Part shown: positions 1-7,130 of the stretch, piece after piece
Layout of the letters: every line of letters starts with the position of its first letter
How positions within the stretch are numbered: position 1 is the stretch's first letter
DNA from: Spirochaetota bacterium
Lineage (GTDB): Bacteria; Spirochaetota; Spirochaetia; Treponematales; UBA12059
Reading direction: 5' to 3'
Assembly (NCBI GenBank): GCA_020048755.1
Contig: JAIFMD010000024.1
Coordinates: forward strand, 1-32,501
DNA: 32,501 bases
Made by a program: the position numbers and the translations under genes
Notes under the pieces: generated by a model
What the model was told of the DNA's origin: nothing
What the model saw: the letters and a program-made list of their open reading frames with translations, nothing else
Databases searched by the model: none

Positions 1-1077
1 CCGAGCATCGAGGCGGCCCGGCGCGCGCCCATGCCGGCAGAGCTCATCTGCGACGCCGGTGCGCTGCCGATCGACGCGCTGCGCTCGCTCCGCAAGGGTT
101 CAGTCATTCCGGTACCTGAATACGACGAAGGCCGGGCCTGGCTCAGGCTCGGCGGAGCCAGAGTGGCTGAACTCATGGACACCCGCCGCGACGGTGACAC
201 GCTGACCGCGGCAATCGTCGGCGGAGGCTCACCTGAAAAGAGCCGGGAGGAAAAGGCCGCCGACCCCATGGCGCGACTTTCTGACGAGCTCCGCGGCGGT
301 CTGGACGCCATCAAGGACAGCGTCTCAGGCGCTATGAGCGCCATGGCCAGCCGCATCGACGAACTGAAAGGCGGCCAGGACGACCTCTCAGACCGCGTAC
401 TCTACGGGCAGGCCGATGCGGCGGGCATCCACGCTGCGGCCAAGCCGTTCGCGTCGCTGGCGGGCATCCAGCCGGAAGCCTTCGCGCTGTTCCTCGAAAG
501 CGAGCGACCGCAACTCTGCGCGCTCGTCCTGTCCTACCTCGACGACGCCGCCGGAGCCAGGCTCCTGTCGCTGCTGCCGGAAACCGCGCAGCCGGGCATA
601 GCGCCTGAAGTCATGGCCGACGTGGAGCGGATCCTGGGCAAGAAGCTGTCAGCGATAGACAGGACCGGCCCCGCGGCAGGCGGCATCCAGAAGGTCGTGG
701 GCATACTCAATTTCTCGCCGCGCGATACCGAGCGCCTGGTCATCACCGCACTGGACGCGAGCGACCCCGAACTGGCCGAGTCGATAAAGCGAAACATGTT
801 CGTCTTCGAAGACATCATTATCCTTGACGACGAGTCCATAGCGGCCGTGCTGGAACAGGCCGACGAACAGGACATCGTCGTCGCCATGAAACCGCTGGCT
901 GCCCAGGAGCGCGAACGCCTGCTCGGCCGCTTTCCCGCGGACAGGCGCGAGCGCATCGGCAAAACCCTTGCACAGGGTGGTGGAACTGATACGAGCCCTG
1001 GAGAAGGAAGGCCGGATAGGGATACTGCGGCAGGGAGAATAATAAGAAGATTACAAAGCCACCGCTGGCGCATGTGA
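1..1077 (+). CDS. fliG: FliN/SpoA-FliG fusion, flagellar motor switch-like protein (5' end probably outside window; frameshifted 3' end)
   Basis: The frame is open from base 1, and the first ATG (base 31) has no ribosome binding site, so the gene probably starts upstream. Numbered from that ATG, residues 1-66 look like a SpoA (FliN/FliM C-terminal) domain. A charged linker follows to about 135. Then comes a FliG middle domain with ERPQ at 158-161, matching the EHPQ motif, and a FliG C-terminal domain from about 217 with FEDI at 259-262 followed by LDD. FliG forms the rotor switch ring that contacts the stator; fusing the FliN-type fold to FliG is unusual. After Lys311 (961-963) the reading frame loses family resemblance, while the +1 frame reads VVELIRALEKEG...LRQGE and stops at 1040-1042, just before a terminator. 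That is the expected FliG tail. A single extra A in the AAAA run at 961-964 would explain it. As written, the protein runs into the terminator hairpin and stops at 1077. Confidence 0.75.
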   Translation, partial: PSIEAARRAPMPAELICDAGALPIDALRSLRKGSVIPVPEYDEGRAWLRLGGARVAELMDTRRDGDTLTAAIVGGGSPEKSREEKAADPMARLSDELRGGLDAIKDSVSGAMSAMASRIDELKGGQDDLSDRVLYGQADAAGIHAAAKPFASLAGIQPEAFALFLESERPQLCALVLSYLDDAAGARLLSLLPETAQPGIAPEVMADVERILGKKLSAIDRTGPAAGGIQKVVGILNFSPRDTERLVITALDASDPELAESIKRNMFVFEDIIILDDESIAAVLEQADEQDIVVAMKPLAAQERERLLGRFPADRRERIGKTLAQGGGTDTSPGEGRPDRDTAAGRIIRRLQSHRWRM

Positions 1078-1103
1078 TACGCGCGGGCGGTGGCCTTTTT
1101 TTT
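1058..1103 (+). terminator. Rho-independent terminator after the fliG-like gene
   Basis: An 8-bp perfect stem (GCCACCGC at 1058-1065, GCGGTGGC at 1087-1094) encloses an inner GCGC/GCGC pairing (1068-1071 with 1081-1084). It is followed by eight T residues (1096-1103). The expected stop of the fliG-like gene in the shifted frame (1042) lies just before the stem. On the opposite strand the hairpin is followed only by a weak T run, so it may end transcription of the leftward gene at 1141 less efficiently. Confidence 0.85.
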
Positions 1104-1140
1104 AGGGTAAAAGTGCAATTACTAGAGGAGGGTCAGATGG

Positions 1141-1719
1141 TTAGTCCCCTCGCGTATATCCAACACCTCTAAGGTCCAGACGGGGCTTGAGCTCGATAAT
1201 TTCAAGGGCATTATCTATGGCAGCCAGCACAGCCGGCCCCTTGTTGGACGCCAGGAACACAGGCTTGCTGATCGGGATGGATGGCACCGGCAATCCGGTC
1301 ATCACTACGAGTGACGATACCCCCTCAAACGATGCAGCAAGACCCGCCGCGAGAGGAATACAATCATCGCAGGAGACGACGCAGGCAGAGCAGATTCCCC
1401 TCTGCTCCAGAGCAATCTGTATCGGAACGATGAGTCCCTCGACGCCCCCGAGTTCTTCCAGTCTCTGGTCGTTTATCAGAAACGCGATGACCCGGGGCCT
1501 GGATGGGCTGGTCTGCAATACCGTCGGCTCGTACGGCTCGAACAAAGCCTTGCGGGCAACAATGACTGCTGCGGTATCACCGGATCCCTTGTCGACGATC
1601 TCGAAAATTGGCATCTGTTTTGAACTGGACGGCCTCGTCACATAGGCATCTTCAACCGGAACGGCCGACGCTGCCGCAACGAGAAACAGCGCGAGAAACA
1701 TGGCAAAAGCAGTCTTCAT
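1141..1719 (-). CDS. Exported cysteine-motif protein, paralog A (unknown function)
   Basis: This 192-residue protein has a clear signal peptide: Lys2, a hydrophobic core to about residue 17, and a likely cleavage after ASA. I do not recognise the family. The mature part has conserved blocks: GDTAAVIVARK near 47-57, RPRVIAFLIN near 74-83, and a cysteine cluster C110-x2-C113-x3-C117-x2-C120. The next leftward gene (2055-2636) encodes a close paralog that aligns almost without gaps through residue 150, with all four cysteines at identical positions. The start has a good ribosome binding site (GGGGAGG) eight bases upstream. The four cysteines could bind a metal or cluster or form disulphides; the sequence does not decide. 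The tandem pair lies beside a divergent SARP-type regulator, a possible controller. Confidence 0.8.
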   Translation of the reverse strand: MKTAFAMFLALFLVAAASAVPVEDAYVTRPSSSKQMPIFEIVDKGSGDTAAVIVARKALFEPYEPTVLQTSPSRPRVIAFLINDQRLEELGGVEGLIVPIQIALEQRGICSACVVSCDDCIPLAAGLAASFEGVSSLVVMTGLPVPSIPISKPVFLASNKGPAVLAAIDNALEIIELKPRLDLRGVGYTRGD

Positions 1720-1733
1720 ATAAGAACCTCCCC

Positions 1734-1746
1734 GGAAACGGTTTCC
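1734..1746. promoter_or_regulatory. Inverted repeat upstream of exported paralog A
   Basis: The 13-nt sequence GGAAAC-G-GTTTCC is a perfect inverted repeat 15 bases before the start of the gene ending at 1141, next to its ribosome binding site. It resembles LacI-type operators, but has an odd-length centre. Position and symmetry suggest an operator or a small hairpin in the 5' leader. No regulator is identified. Confidence 0.3.
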
Positions 1747-1963
1747 TCTGTTACTGAAAAATTCCCCGAAAAGTGCCTGTCTTTATGGATGCTCGATCAA
1801 GCCTCCACTCACTGGAACACGCATGAACTCCATGCTTGCTTCAGTGGACCGTTGATCGTATATTTATATGTATATCAAGATATCCATTCCGCCATAAAAC
1901 CATCTGCCTTCAGATATACATCCAGCGTCCCAGACCAGCGCGCATGCATACAAGGAGGTTGTC

Positions 1964-2044
1964 ATGAAAAACTGCGTGTATTCAGAACCGGAGCAGTCCG
2001 GGAAGAATTCCCGGACTGCTCCACCCCGATCACGTGTTTCATGA
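1964..2044 (+). CDS. Possible 26-residue small ORF overlapping a perfect hairpin
   Basis: An ATG at 1964 is preceded by AAGGAGG (1952-1958) at ideal spacing and opens a 26-codon frame beginning MKNCVYSEPEQSG and ending at TGA 2042-2044. The coding stretch contains the perfect 13-bp hairpin at 1990-2022, and its stop lies within a second hairpin. It runs rightward, against the flanking genes. It could be a small protein, a leader peptide, or chance beneath a structured RNA. No homolog is recognised. Confidence 0.3.
   Translation: MKNCVYSEPEQSGKNSRTAPPRSRVS
1990..2022. repeat. Perfect 13-bp inverted repeat with 7-nt loop
   Basis: GGAGCAGTCCGGG (1990-2002) pairs exactly with CCCGGACTGCTCC (2010-2022) around the loop AAGAATT. 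It lies 32 bases beyond the stop of the leftward gene at 2055, so it may end or stabilise that transcript. Neither strand has an immediate T run, so it is not a classic intrinsic terminator. Confidence 0.6.
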
Positions 2045-2054
2045 ACACGTTGAT

Positions 2055-2636
2055 TCATCTGGGAATGAACCCGCCCACCCTCCTTACAAAAGGTTCAGGC
2101 GATTCGAGTTCAATGATGTGCAATGCACTGTCAATCGACGCAAGGAGCGAGCCAGGTCCGCCGGATGCGATGAACACAGTCTTGGTGAAGGGTATAATCG
2201 GTGCGGGCAAGCTGGTCACCAGCACCAGTGAAGATACCATCTCGAGGGATTCAGCAAGCCTGGCAGCCACAGGGACGCAATCCTCACAGGAGACGACACA
2301 GGCCGTACAGAGGCCCTTCTGTTCCAATACCCCCGCTATGGGAACAGTCAACCCGTCAACACCTCCGAATGACTCAAGGGCCTGCCCATTGATCAGGAAC
2401 GCTATGACACGCGGTCTGGTTGCGCTGGTCGTCAGCACGGACTGCGCAAACGGTTTGAAAACCTCCTTGCGTGCGACAATCACCGCGGCAGTGTCACCCT
2501 CTCCAAGGTCGATAATCTCGACCGCAGATTCATCCTTGCTTCCTCGGTCGCTCGTCATGGGCCTGGCCTCGAAAGGCACGGCAACCACAGCAGAAACAAG
2601 GGCAAGCGCTACAAACAAAAACACCACCACCTTCAT
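2055..2636 (-). CDS. Exported cysteine-motif protein, paralog B (unknown function)
   Basis: This 193-residue paralog of the protein at 1141-1719 starts at the ATG at 2636. That start gives a signal peptide (Lys2, hydrophobic residues 3-19, likely cleavage after VVA) and a ribosome binding site, GGGAGG. The open frame continues further upstream, but that extension lacks family resemblance. Shared features are GDTAAVIVARK, RPRVIAFLIN, GGVDGL, and C110-x2-C113-x3-C117-x2-C120 within CTACVVSCEDC. The C-terminal 40 residues diverge most. The two genes form a tandem duplication, and retention of the cysteine spacing argues that the cluster is functional. The divergent BTAD regulator starts 120 bases away, so both may be controlled from the region 2637-2756. 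Confidence 0.8.
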   Translation of the reverse strand: MKVVVFLFVALALVSAVVAVPFEARPMTSDRGSKDESAVEIIDLGEGDTAAVIVARKEVFKPFAQSVLTTSATRPRVIAFLINGQALESFGGVDGLTVPIAGVLEQKGLCTACVVSCEDCVPVAARLAESLEMVSSLVLVTSLPAPIIPFTKTVFIASGGPGSLLASIDSALHIIELESPEPFVRRVGGFIPR

Positions 2637-2756
2637 CGATACACCTCCCGGGATCCATTCTCCCTCGTCCAATGATAGCGGTGGAACTGTTGCACAAACG
2701 TACCCCGACCGTGACGTCATCGTTACCTGCATACTATTCCGGAAAAAGCCGTGATC

Positions 2757-3554
2757 ATGAGTATCCTGCGTTTCAGGTTGCTTGGTGTTCCGTGCATGGA
2801 ACTCGACGACAAGCCGGTAAGGCCCGCACGCCGCAAGACCTCGGCGCTTCTGTACTATATTGCCGAGCATGGAACACCCTTGCAGCGGGGTTCTGCAGCG
2901 GGCCTCCTGTGGCCGGAATTCTCCCCGGAACAAGCCCGGGCAAACCTGCGCCGCTCGATCCAGGATGCCAACGAGGCAACCCAGTACCGGCTATTCGAGC
3001 CTGTCAGGGATGTGCTCAGGTTTTCCAGCCTGCTGACCGTGGAAGTAGACGTGCTCAGGTTCATGGAACTGGCGGCCCGAGGCCTTGGACGCCGCCTTGA
3101 GGAAGGCTTCGAGGAACTGCTCCAGGCGGCCAACCTCTACATGGGCGATTTCCTCTCCGGTTTCTACCTCAAGGACGCGCTGGAATTCGAGGACTGGCAG
3201 TTGGGACAGCTGGATTTTTATCGCCAGAAAGTGATCACCATTCTTGACAGGCTGGTCCGCGGCTACAGGGCAGAGGGCCGGTGGAACAGGGCGGAGGAAC
3301 TGGCAGAGCGCATGATCCGCTACGCCCCGCTTCACGAAGCGGGCCACAGGCACATCGTTGAAATGCTTGCGGACCGCGGAGAAACCAGTGCCGCGAGGGC
3401 TCATTTCAAAGTCTACGCAGCGACGCTTGAGAAGGAACTCGGAGCGAAACCCGAAGCGTCATTCGTAAATCTCTGCGAACAACTAAAAAACGGTATGTAT
3501 GTGCCGGTGCCACCACGGCTCTGGCCCGCTCGATTGACACCTCCCCGCCGCTGA
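2757..3554 (+). CDS. SARP/BTAD-family transcriptional regulator
   Basis: The first 75 residues look like the winged-helix DNA-binding domain of SARP/AfsR-type regulators: an LRFRLLG strand, an RRKTSALLYYIAEHG helix, LLWPEF and ARANLRR. The rest is a bacterial transcriptional activator domain of helical repeats, with DVLRF, YMGDFLSGFY, LEFEDW and a TPR-like HIVEMLADRGETSAARAHFKVYA region. There is no AAA+ or TPR extension, so this is the short stand-alone form. ATG 2757 is chosen; GTG 2751 in frame is an alternative. A TACTAT hexamer at 2732-2737 could be its -10 element. It is divergent from the exported paralogs and upstream of the solute-binding/kinase operon, either of which it might control. 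Confidence 0.75.
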   Translation: MSILRFRLLGVPCMELDDKPVRPARRKTSALLYYIAEHGTPLQRGSAAGLLWPEFSPEQARANLRRSIQDANEATQYRLFEPVRDVLRFSSLLTVEVDVLRFMELAARGLGRRLEEGFEELLQAANLYMGDFLSGFYLKDALEFEDWQLGQLDFYRQKVITILDRLVRGYRAEGRWNRAEELAERMIRYAPLHEAGHRHIVEMLADRGETSAARAHFKVYAATLEKELGAKPEASFVNLCEQLKNGMYVPVPPRLWPARLTPPRR

Positions 3555-3562
3555 CTTATGCT
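3534..3562 (+). promoter_or_regulatory. Sigma-70-type promoter of the solute-binding/kinase/HD-GYP operon
   Basis: TTGACA (3534-3539) and TATGCT (3557-3562) are separated by exactly 17 bases. They lie over the 3' end of the BTAD gene and 31 bases before the ATG at 3593, which has an AGGAGG ribosome binding site. The operon can therefore be transcribed independently of the upstream regulator. Confidence 0.7.
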
Positions 3563-3592
3563 CGTTCAAAGTACTGAAAACAGGAGGCCACG

Positions 3593-4348
3593 ATGGGCAG
3601 GATGGCGGAACGGACTATCTTCTGTGTCTTCATCGGGCTGTTTACCGTGCTCATGCCGGCCTACTCCCAGCCCCGCATCGTCATGGTTACCGAGTCCTGG
3701 CCCCCGTTCCGTATCGATGACGACAAGGCACCCCAGAAGTTCTCGGGCATAGATATTGAAATCATATCCCGGCTGGAATCGGAACTGGGCATACGCATAG
3801 AGCTCCAGCGGCACCCCTGGGCACGGTCGCTGGAAATGCTGAGGGACGGGCAGGTGGACATGATCACCGGGGTAGCCTATTCAAGCGAACGGGCAGTGTA
3901 CATGGCCTATGTCCCCACATCATACGCGGCGGTACAACCGGTATTCTACAGCAGAAAGGGCCGGGGCAGCCTCGTAAAAACCTATGAAGACCTGCGCGGA
4001 AAGTCCATAGGACAATCAATACGGTCGTTGTACTTTGAACCCTACAATTCAGATACCAGCCTGAATAAAGTAGACCTGAGCACGGAACCACAGATCATCA
4101 AGATGCTCGCACTCGGCCGGCTGGACCTGGCCATCGGCACCGACCCGAACATAGCATGGGACATAGCGCAGCTCGGACTGCGTGATTCGCTTGAACACAC
4201 GGCATATACTCCATCAGCCAAAACCGAGCTGTTCATAGCGTTTTCCAGAAAATCAAAAGCCCTCGGACTCATTGATGCCATGAATGCAGCGATAGTCAGA
4301 ATGAAAAAAGATGGCACGATAGACGCTATCATTGCCTCATACCGGTAA
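3593..4348 (+). CDS. Periplasmic solute-binding protein, family 3 (amino-acid type)
   Basis: This 251-residue protein has a signal peptide (cleavage probably after AYSQ near residue 26) and the family 3 fold. The mature start VMVTESWPPFRI is followed by FSGIDIEIISRLESELG, the first-lobe motif, then DGQVDMITG, YEDLRGKSIG and a final lobe ending KKDGTIDAI. Such proteins bind amino acids or similar small polar ligands. No permease or ATPase gene is adjacent. Instead it is followed nine bases later by a sensor kinase and a c-di-GMP-type output protein. The context therefore suggests a ligand sensor presenting its cargo to the kinase rather than a transport component. Ligand unknown. Confidence 0.85.
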   Translation: MGRMAERTIFCVFIGLFTVLMPAYSQPRIVMVTESWPPFRIDDDKAPQKFSGIDIEIISRLESELGIRIELQRHPWARSLEMLRDGQVDMITGVAYSSERAVYMAYVPTSYAAVQPVFYSRKGRGSLVKTYEDLRGKSIGQSIRSLYFEPYNSDTSLNKVDLSTEPQIIKMLALGRLDLAIGTDPNIAWDIAQLGLRDSLEHTAYTPSAKTELFIAFSRKSKALGLIDAMNAAIVRMKKDGTIDAIIASYR

Positions 4349-4356
4349 GGGGCAGC

Positions 4357-6093
4357 GTGGAACACACTCCGGCACTTCAAACCCGACGTCGGCGCAAACT
4401 ACTGACTGTAGTCCAGAACCTGACGCTCCTCATATCGACCGCCATCGTGCTGACCGTGCAGATAGCCATGCTTGCGATAACCTCCATGATAATGATCGAC
4501 GACCTCATCAAGAAATCAGTCGTAACGGCCGACGAGATGCAGGACCTGCTCGCTGAACCGCTGTACAACCTGGACGATTCACAGGTCATCCGCATAGGAG
4601 ACGCGCTCATATCCTCGGGCAGGATATCAGGCATGACGGTGGATTCAGCAGCATCCGGCATATTGTACGACAGGCAAACCCATGAAGGATCATCCTCCAT
4701 ACCCAGCCTTACCAGGAAAATAGAATACAAGGGATTCCACCTCGGTACCGTGGACCTGGTTTTCAGCGACATCGAGGTCATCCTGACCAGGCGGCGGTTG
4801 ATGACGGTCATGGCATTCATAGTCGCTGCGGTGGTCATTGCAAACCTGCTCGCGAACAGCCTGATAGTACGGAAACGGGTAGCTTCACCGATCGCCGCGA
4901 TAATACAGGGTATCGACGCCGTAGCAGCAGGAAAATATAATTCCGTGATTCCCGTGACAGGATTCACCGATGTTGATTCAATCATTATGCTTGTCAACGA
5001 CATGGCCAGCAAGGTTCAAACCAAGAACATCGAGCTGAAGACCCTGAACGACTCGCTCGAGCGCAGGGTGGAAGCACGCACGGCGGAACTCAAGGTATCA
5101 CTCGAAAACCTGGGACTTGCCCAGGACAGGCTCATTGAATCAAGCAGGCTTACGGCGCTGGGTAGACTCTCCGCCAGCATAGCCCATGAACTCAACACAC
5201 CGCTGGGAGCTATCCTTTCATCAACATCAGGGCTGTCGACCTATCTCGATGGTTCGCTCCAGGATGGCGTGACAACTGCCCGCGCACTGACTGACGACCA
5301 GGCGATACTGTACAATTCCGTCGTCGCTGCAGCAGCTCCGTTGAGTGTCAATCTGGAACTACCGCCTTCTGGTTATAAAATGCTTTCAAACGTACGGATG
5401 CAGGCAACGGAAGCCGGACTTGCTGACAGCAACTCCATCGCGGAAAGCCTGATGGATATGGGCATTGCGGCCCGCTTCTCCGACATCTCGGAAAGTCTGA
5501 AGATTCAAGGTGCGGCGGCTGTGCTGGACAGGGCCGCACGGGATATTGCTGCCCGCCGTATGGCGGAGATCATCGATGTCGCGGCACGCAAGGCGGCCAG
5601 CGTGGTAAGCGCACTCCGCTCGTATCTGAGCCCCGACAGCAACAACCTGAATCAGAGAATTGAAATAGACAGGGAACTCGACAAGGTCCTCGTGCTGATG
5701 AACAGCCTGCTCAGGCAAGGCGTTACCGTGCAGCGAGAATACTCCGCCGGTTTCATTCTGGGTTCACCGGAACAACTGTCGCAAGTCTGGATGAACCTCA
5801 TCCGCAACGCACTGCAGGCGATGGAGTACAGCGGCACACTGACGCTCCGCACGGTTTTCGATGACAAACATGCAACCGTTTCAATCATCGATACCGGCTC
5901 TGGCATTCCCGATGAAGTGCGGAACCGGATCTTTGACCCGTTCTTCTCAACGAAGCAGCATGGCGAAGGCATGGGGCTCGGACTCGATATATGCCTGAAG
6001 ATCGTTGAATCACACAAGGGTACAATAGTCGTGGACTCAAGGCCCGGACACACCGAATTTGCCGTCATACTGCCAGTAGCAGGGGCATCATGA
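4357..6093 (+). CDS. Membrane sensor histidine kinase with HAMP domain
   Basis: This 578-residue kinase uses a GTG start. Transmembrane segments at about 17-47 and 148-170 flank a roughly 100-residue periplasmic sensor. A HAMP domain (about 171-225) leads to a coiled coil (about 222-265). The H box is SIAHELNTPLG with His277. Residues 300-400 form an atypical insertion before the rest of the helical domain. The ATPase domain has N484 in the N box, DTGSGIP at 512-518 and GMGLGL at 538-543. It should autophosphorylate His277 and pass phosphate to the receiver encoded four bases into its own 3' end. The periplasmic part could dock the solute-binding protein encoded just upstream. Confidence 0.85.
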   Translation: MEHTPALQTRRRRKLLTVVQNLTLLISTAIVLTVQIAMLAITSMIMIDDLIKKSVVTADEMQDLLAEPLYNLDDSQVIRIGDALISSGRISGMTVDSAASGILYDRQTHEGSSSIPSLTRKIEYKGFHLGTVDLVFSDIEVILTRRRLMTVMAFIVAAVVIANLLANSLIVRKRVASPIAAIIQGIDAVAAGKYNSVIPVTGFTDVDSIIMLVNDMASKVQTKNIELKTLNDSLERRVEARTAELKVSLENLGLAQDRLIESSRLTALGRLSASIAHELNTPLGAILSSTSGLSTYLDGSLQDGVTTARALTDDQAILYNSVVAAAAPLSVNLELPPSGYKMLSNVRMQATEAGLADSNSIAESLMDMGIAARFSDISESLKIQGAAAVLDRAARDIAARRMAEIIDVAARKAASVVSALRSYLSPDSNNLNQRIEIDRELDKVLVLMNSLLRQGVTVQREYSAGFILGSPEQLSQVWMNLIRNALQAMEYSGTLTLRTVFDDKHATVSIIDTGSGIPDEVRNRIFDPFFSTKQHGEGMGLGLDICLKIVESHKGTIVVDSRPGHTEFAVILPVAGAS

Positions 6094-7115
6094 AAAGGGA
6101 ACATATAATCTGTGTCGACGATGAGGTCGTCGTATTGCAGAGCCTCAGGCAGGAGCTGAAGAACGACCCGTTCTTCAGAAATGTGGATGTAGACCTGGCC
6201 GACAACGGAACAAGAGCGCTGGATCTCGTACAGGAAATCATTGGCTCGGGTGATTCCGTTCCGCTTATCATAAGCGACCAGAGGATGCCCAGGATGACCG
6301 GCGACGCACTCCTGGCTGAAATCCACAGACTCCTGCCAGACTCCATGAATATATTGCTTACCGGCTATTCCGATATCGAGGCTGTGATAAAGCTCGTCAA
6401 CGCGGGAGCCCTCTACCGATACCTCTCCAAGCCGTGGGACAGGCACGACCTGCTCCTGACGGCTCGGGAAGCACTGTTTGCGAACCGCCAGAAACTACTC
6501 ATTCAGAGACTCAACAAGAAGATAGAAAACCTGACCCTGGCCATGGTATCCGCCCTTGAAAGCGCCAACCTCTACTTTGATGAGGAGACCGGAGCACACA
6601 TCAGGCGAATCGCGTCCATTTCAGGCTATATAGCCAGAAAGGCCGGTCTGGATGATGAGTTCGTACGGCTCATAGAGCTGTACTCTCCGCTTCATGATAT
6701 CGGCAAGATTGGCATTGCCAAGGAAATCCTGCTCAAACCTGCAAAACTGTCGGGGGAGGAGTTCGAACACATCAAGGAGCACGTGAACATTGGATACCGT
6801 ATCCTCGAAAACGATGGAATTGAACAAATGGCCAAGAACATCGTGCAGTACCACCATGAGAAGTGGGAAGGCTCAGGGTACACCAAGTCGCTTTCGGGTG
6901 AGGATATTCCCGTTGAAGCCAGGATAGTCTCCATAGCTGACGTGTTCGATGCATTGACACATAAACGGGTTTACAAGCCAGCGTACTCACAGACTGAAGC
7001 GATGTTCCTGCTCAAGGAAGGCCGCGGAACGAATTTTGACCCCCACCTCGTGGATATCTTCCTTGACGGGCTCGCATCCGCAGAATATCCAGGAAGCATG
7101 GCCGGAGCGCGCTGA
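6090..7115 (+). CDS. Response regulator with HD-GYP phosphodiesterase domain
   Basis: The start overlaps the kinase stop (ATGA), implying translational coupling. Residues 1-125 are a receiver domain: acidic pair D10/D11, phosphoacceptor D63 in SDQRMP, conserved Lys114. Residues 145-330 are an HD-GYP domain with H170, HD at 202-203 in LHDIGKIGI, HH at 255-256, GSGY at 261-264 and D284 in IADVFDALT. HD-GYP enzymes hydrolyse cyclic di-GMP using a two- or three-metal centre, lowering the messenger that favours sessile life. The GYP motif reads GYT here, a tolerated change. The output of the upstream binding protein and kinase is thus probably c-di-GMP breakdown, relevant to motility. Confidence 0.9.
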   Translation: MKREHIICVDDEVVVLQSLRQELKNDPFFRNVDVDLADNGTRALDLVQEIIGSGDSVPLIISDQRMPRMTGDALLAEIHRLLPDSMNILLTGYSDIEAVIKLVNAGALYRYLSKPWDRHDLLLTAREALFANRQKLLIQRLNKKIENLTLAMVSALESANLYFDEETGAHIRRIASISGYIARKAGLDDEFVRLIELYSPLHDIGKIGIAKEILLKPAKLSGEEFEHIKEHVNIGYRILENDGIEQMAKNIVQYHHEKWEGSGYTKSLSGEDIPVEARIVSIADVFDALTHKRVYKPAYSQTEAMFLLKEGRGTNFDPHLVDIFLDGLASAEYPGSMAGAR

Positions 7116-7130
7116 CAGGGAGTACGTAGA

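Larger units (their letters stand above)
1720..2054. other. Hairpin-rich gap between the two exported paralogs
   Basis: This 335-base gap separates the two leftward paralogs. It holds an imperfect hairpin (1810-1846, 14 of 18 arm positions paired plus wobble), an AT-rich promoter-like block (about 1852-1880), a small rightward ORF with a strong ribosome binding site (1964-2044), a perfect 13-bp hairpin (1990-2022) and a 7-bp hairpin (2032-2038 with 2044-2050). No known RNA family is recognised. Confidence 0.5.

Noticed and set aside
2712-2719. TGACGTCA palindrome in the divergent region before the BTAD gene
   Set aside because: An 8-bp palindrome is common by chance, and no second copy or clear promoter overlap supports an operator.
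1789-2754. Long open frame on the + strand across the exported paralog B
   Set aside because: It is antisense to a gene with signal peptide, ribosome binding site and a paralog; its translation has no recognisable family pattern.
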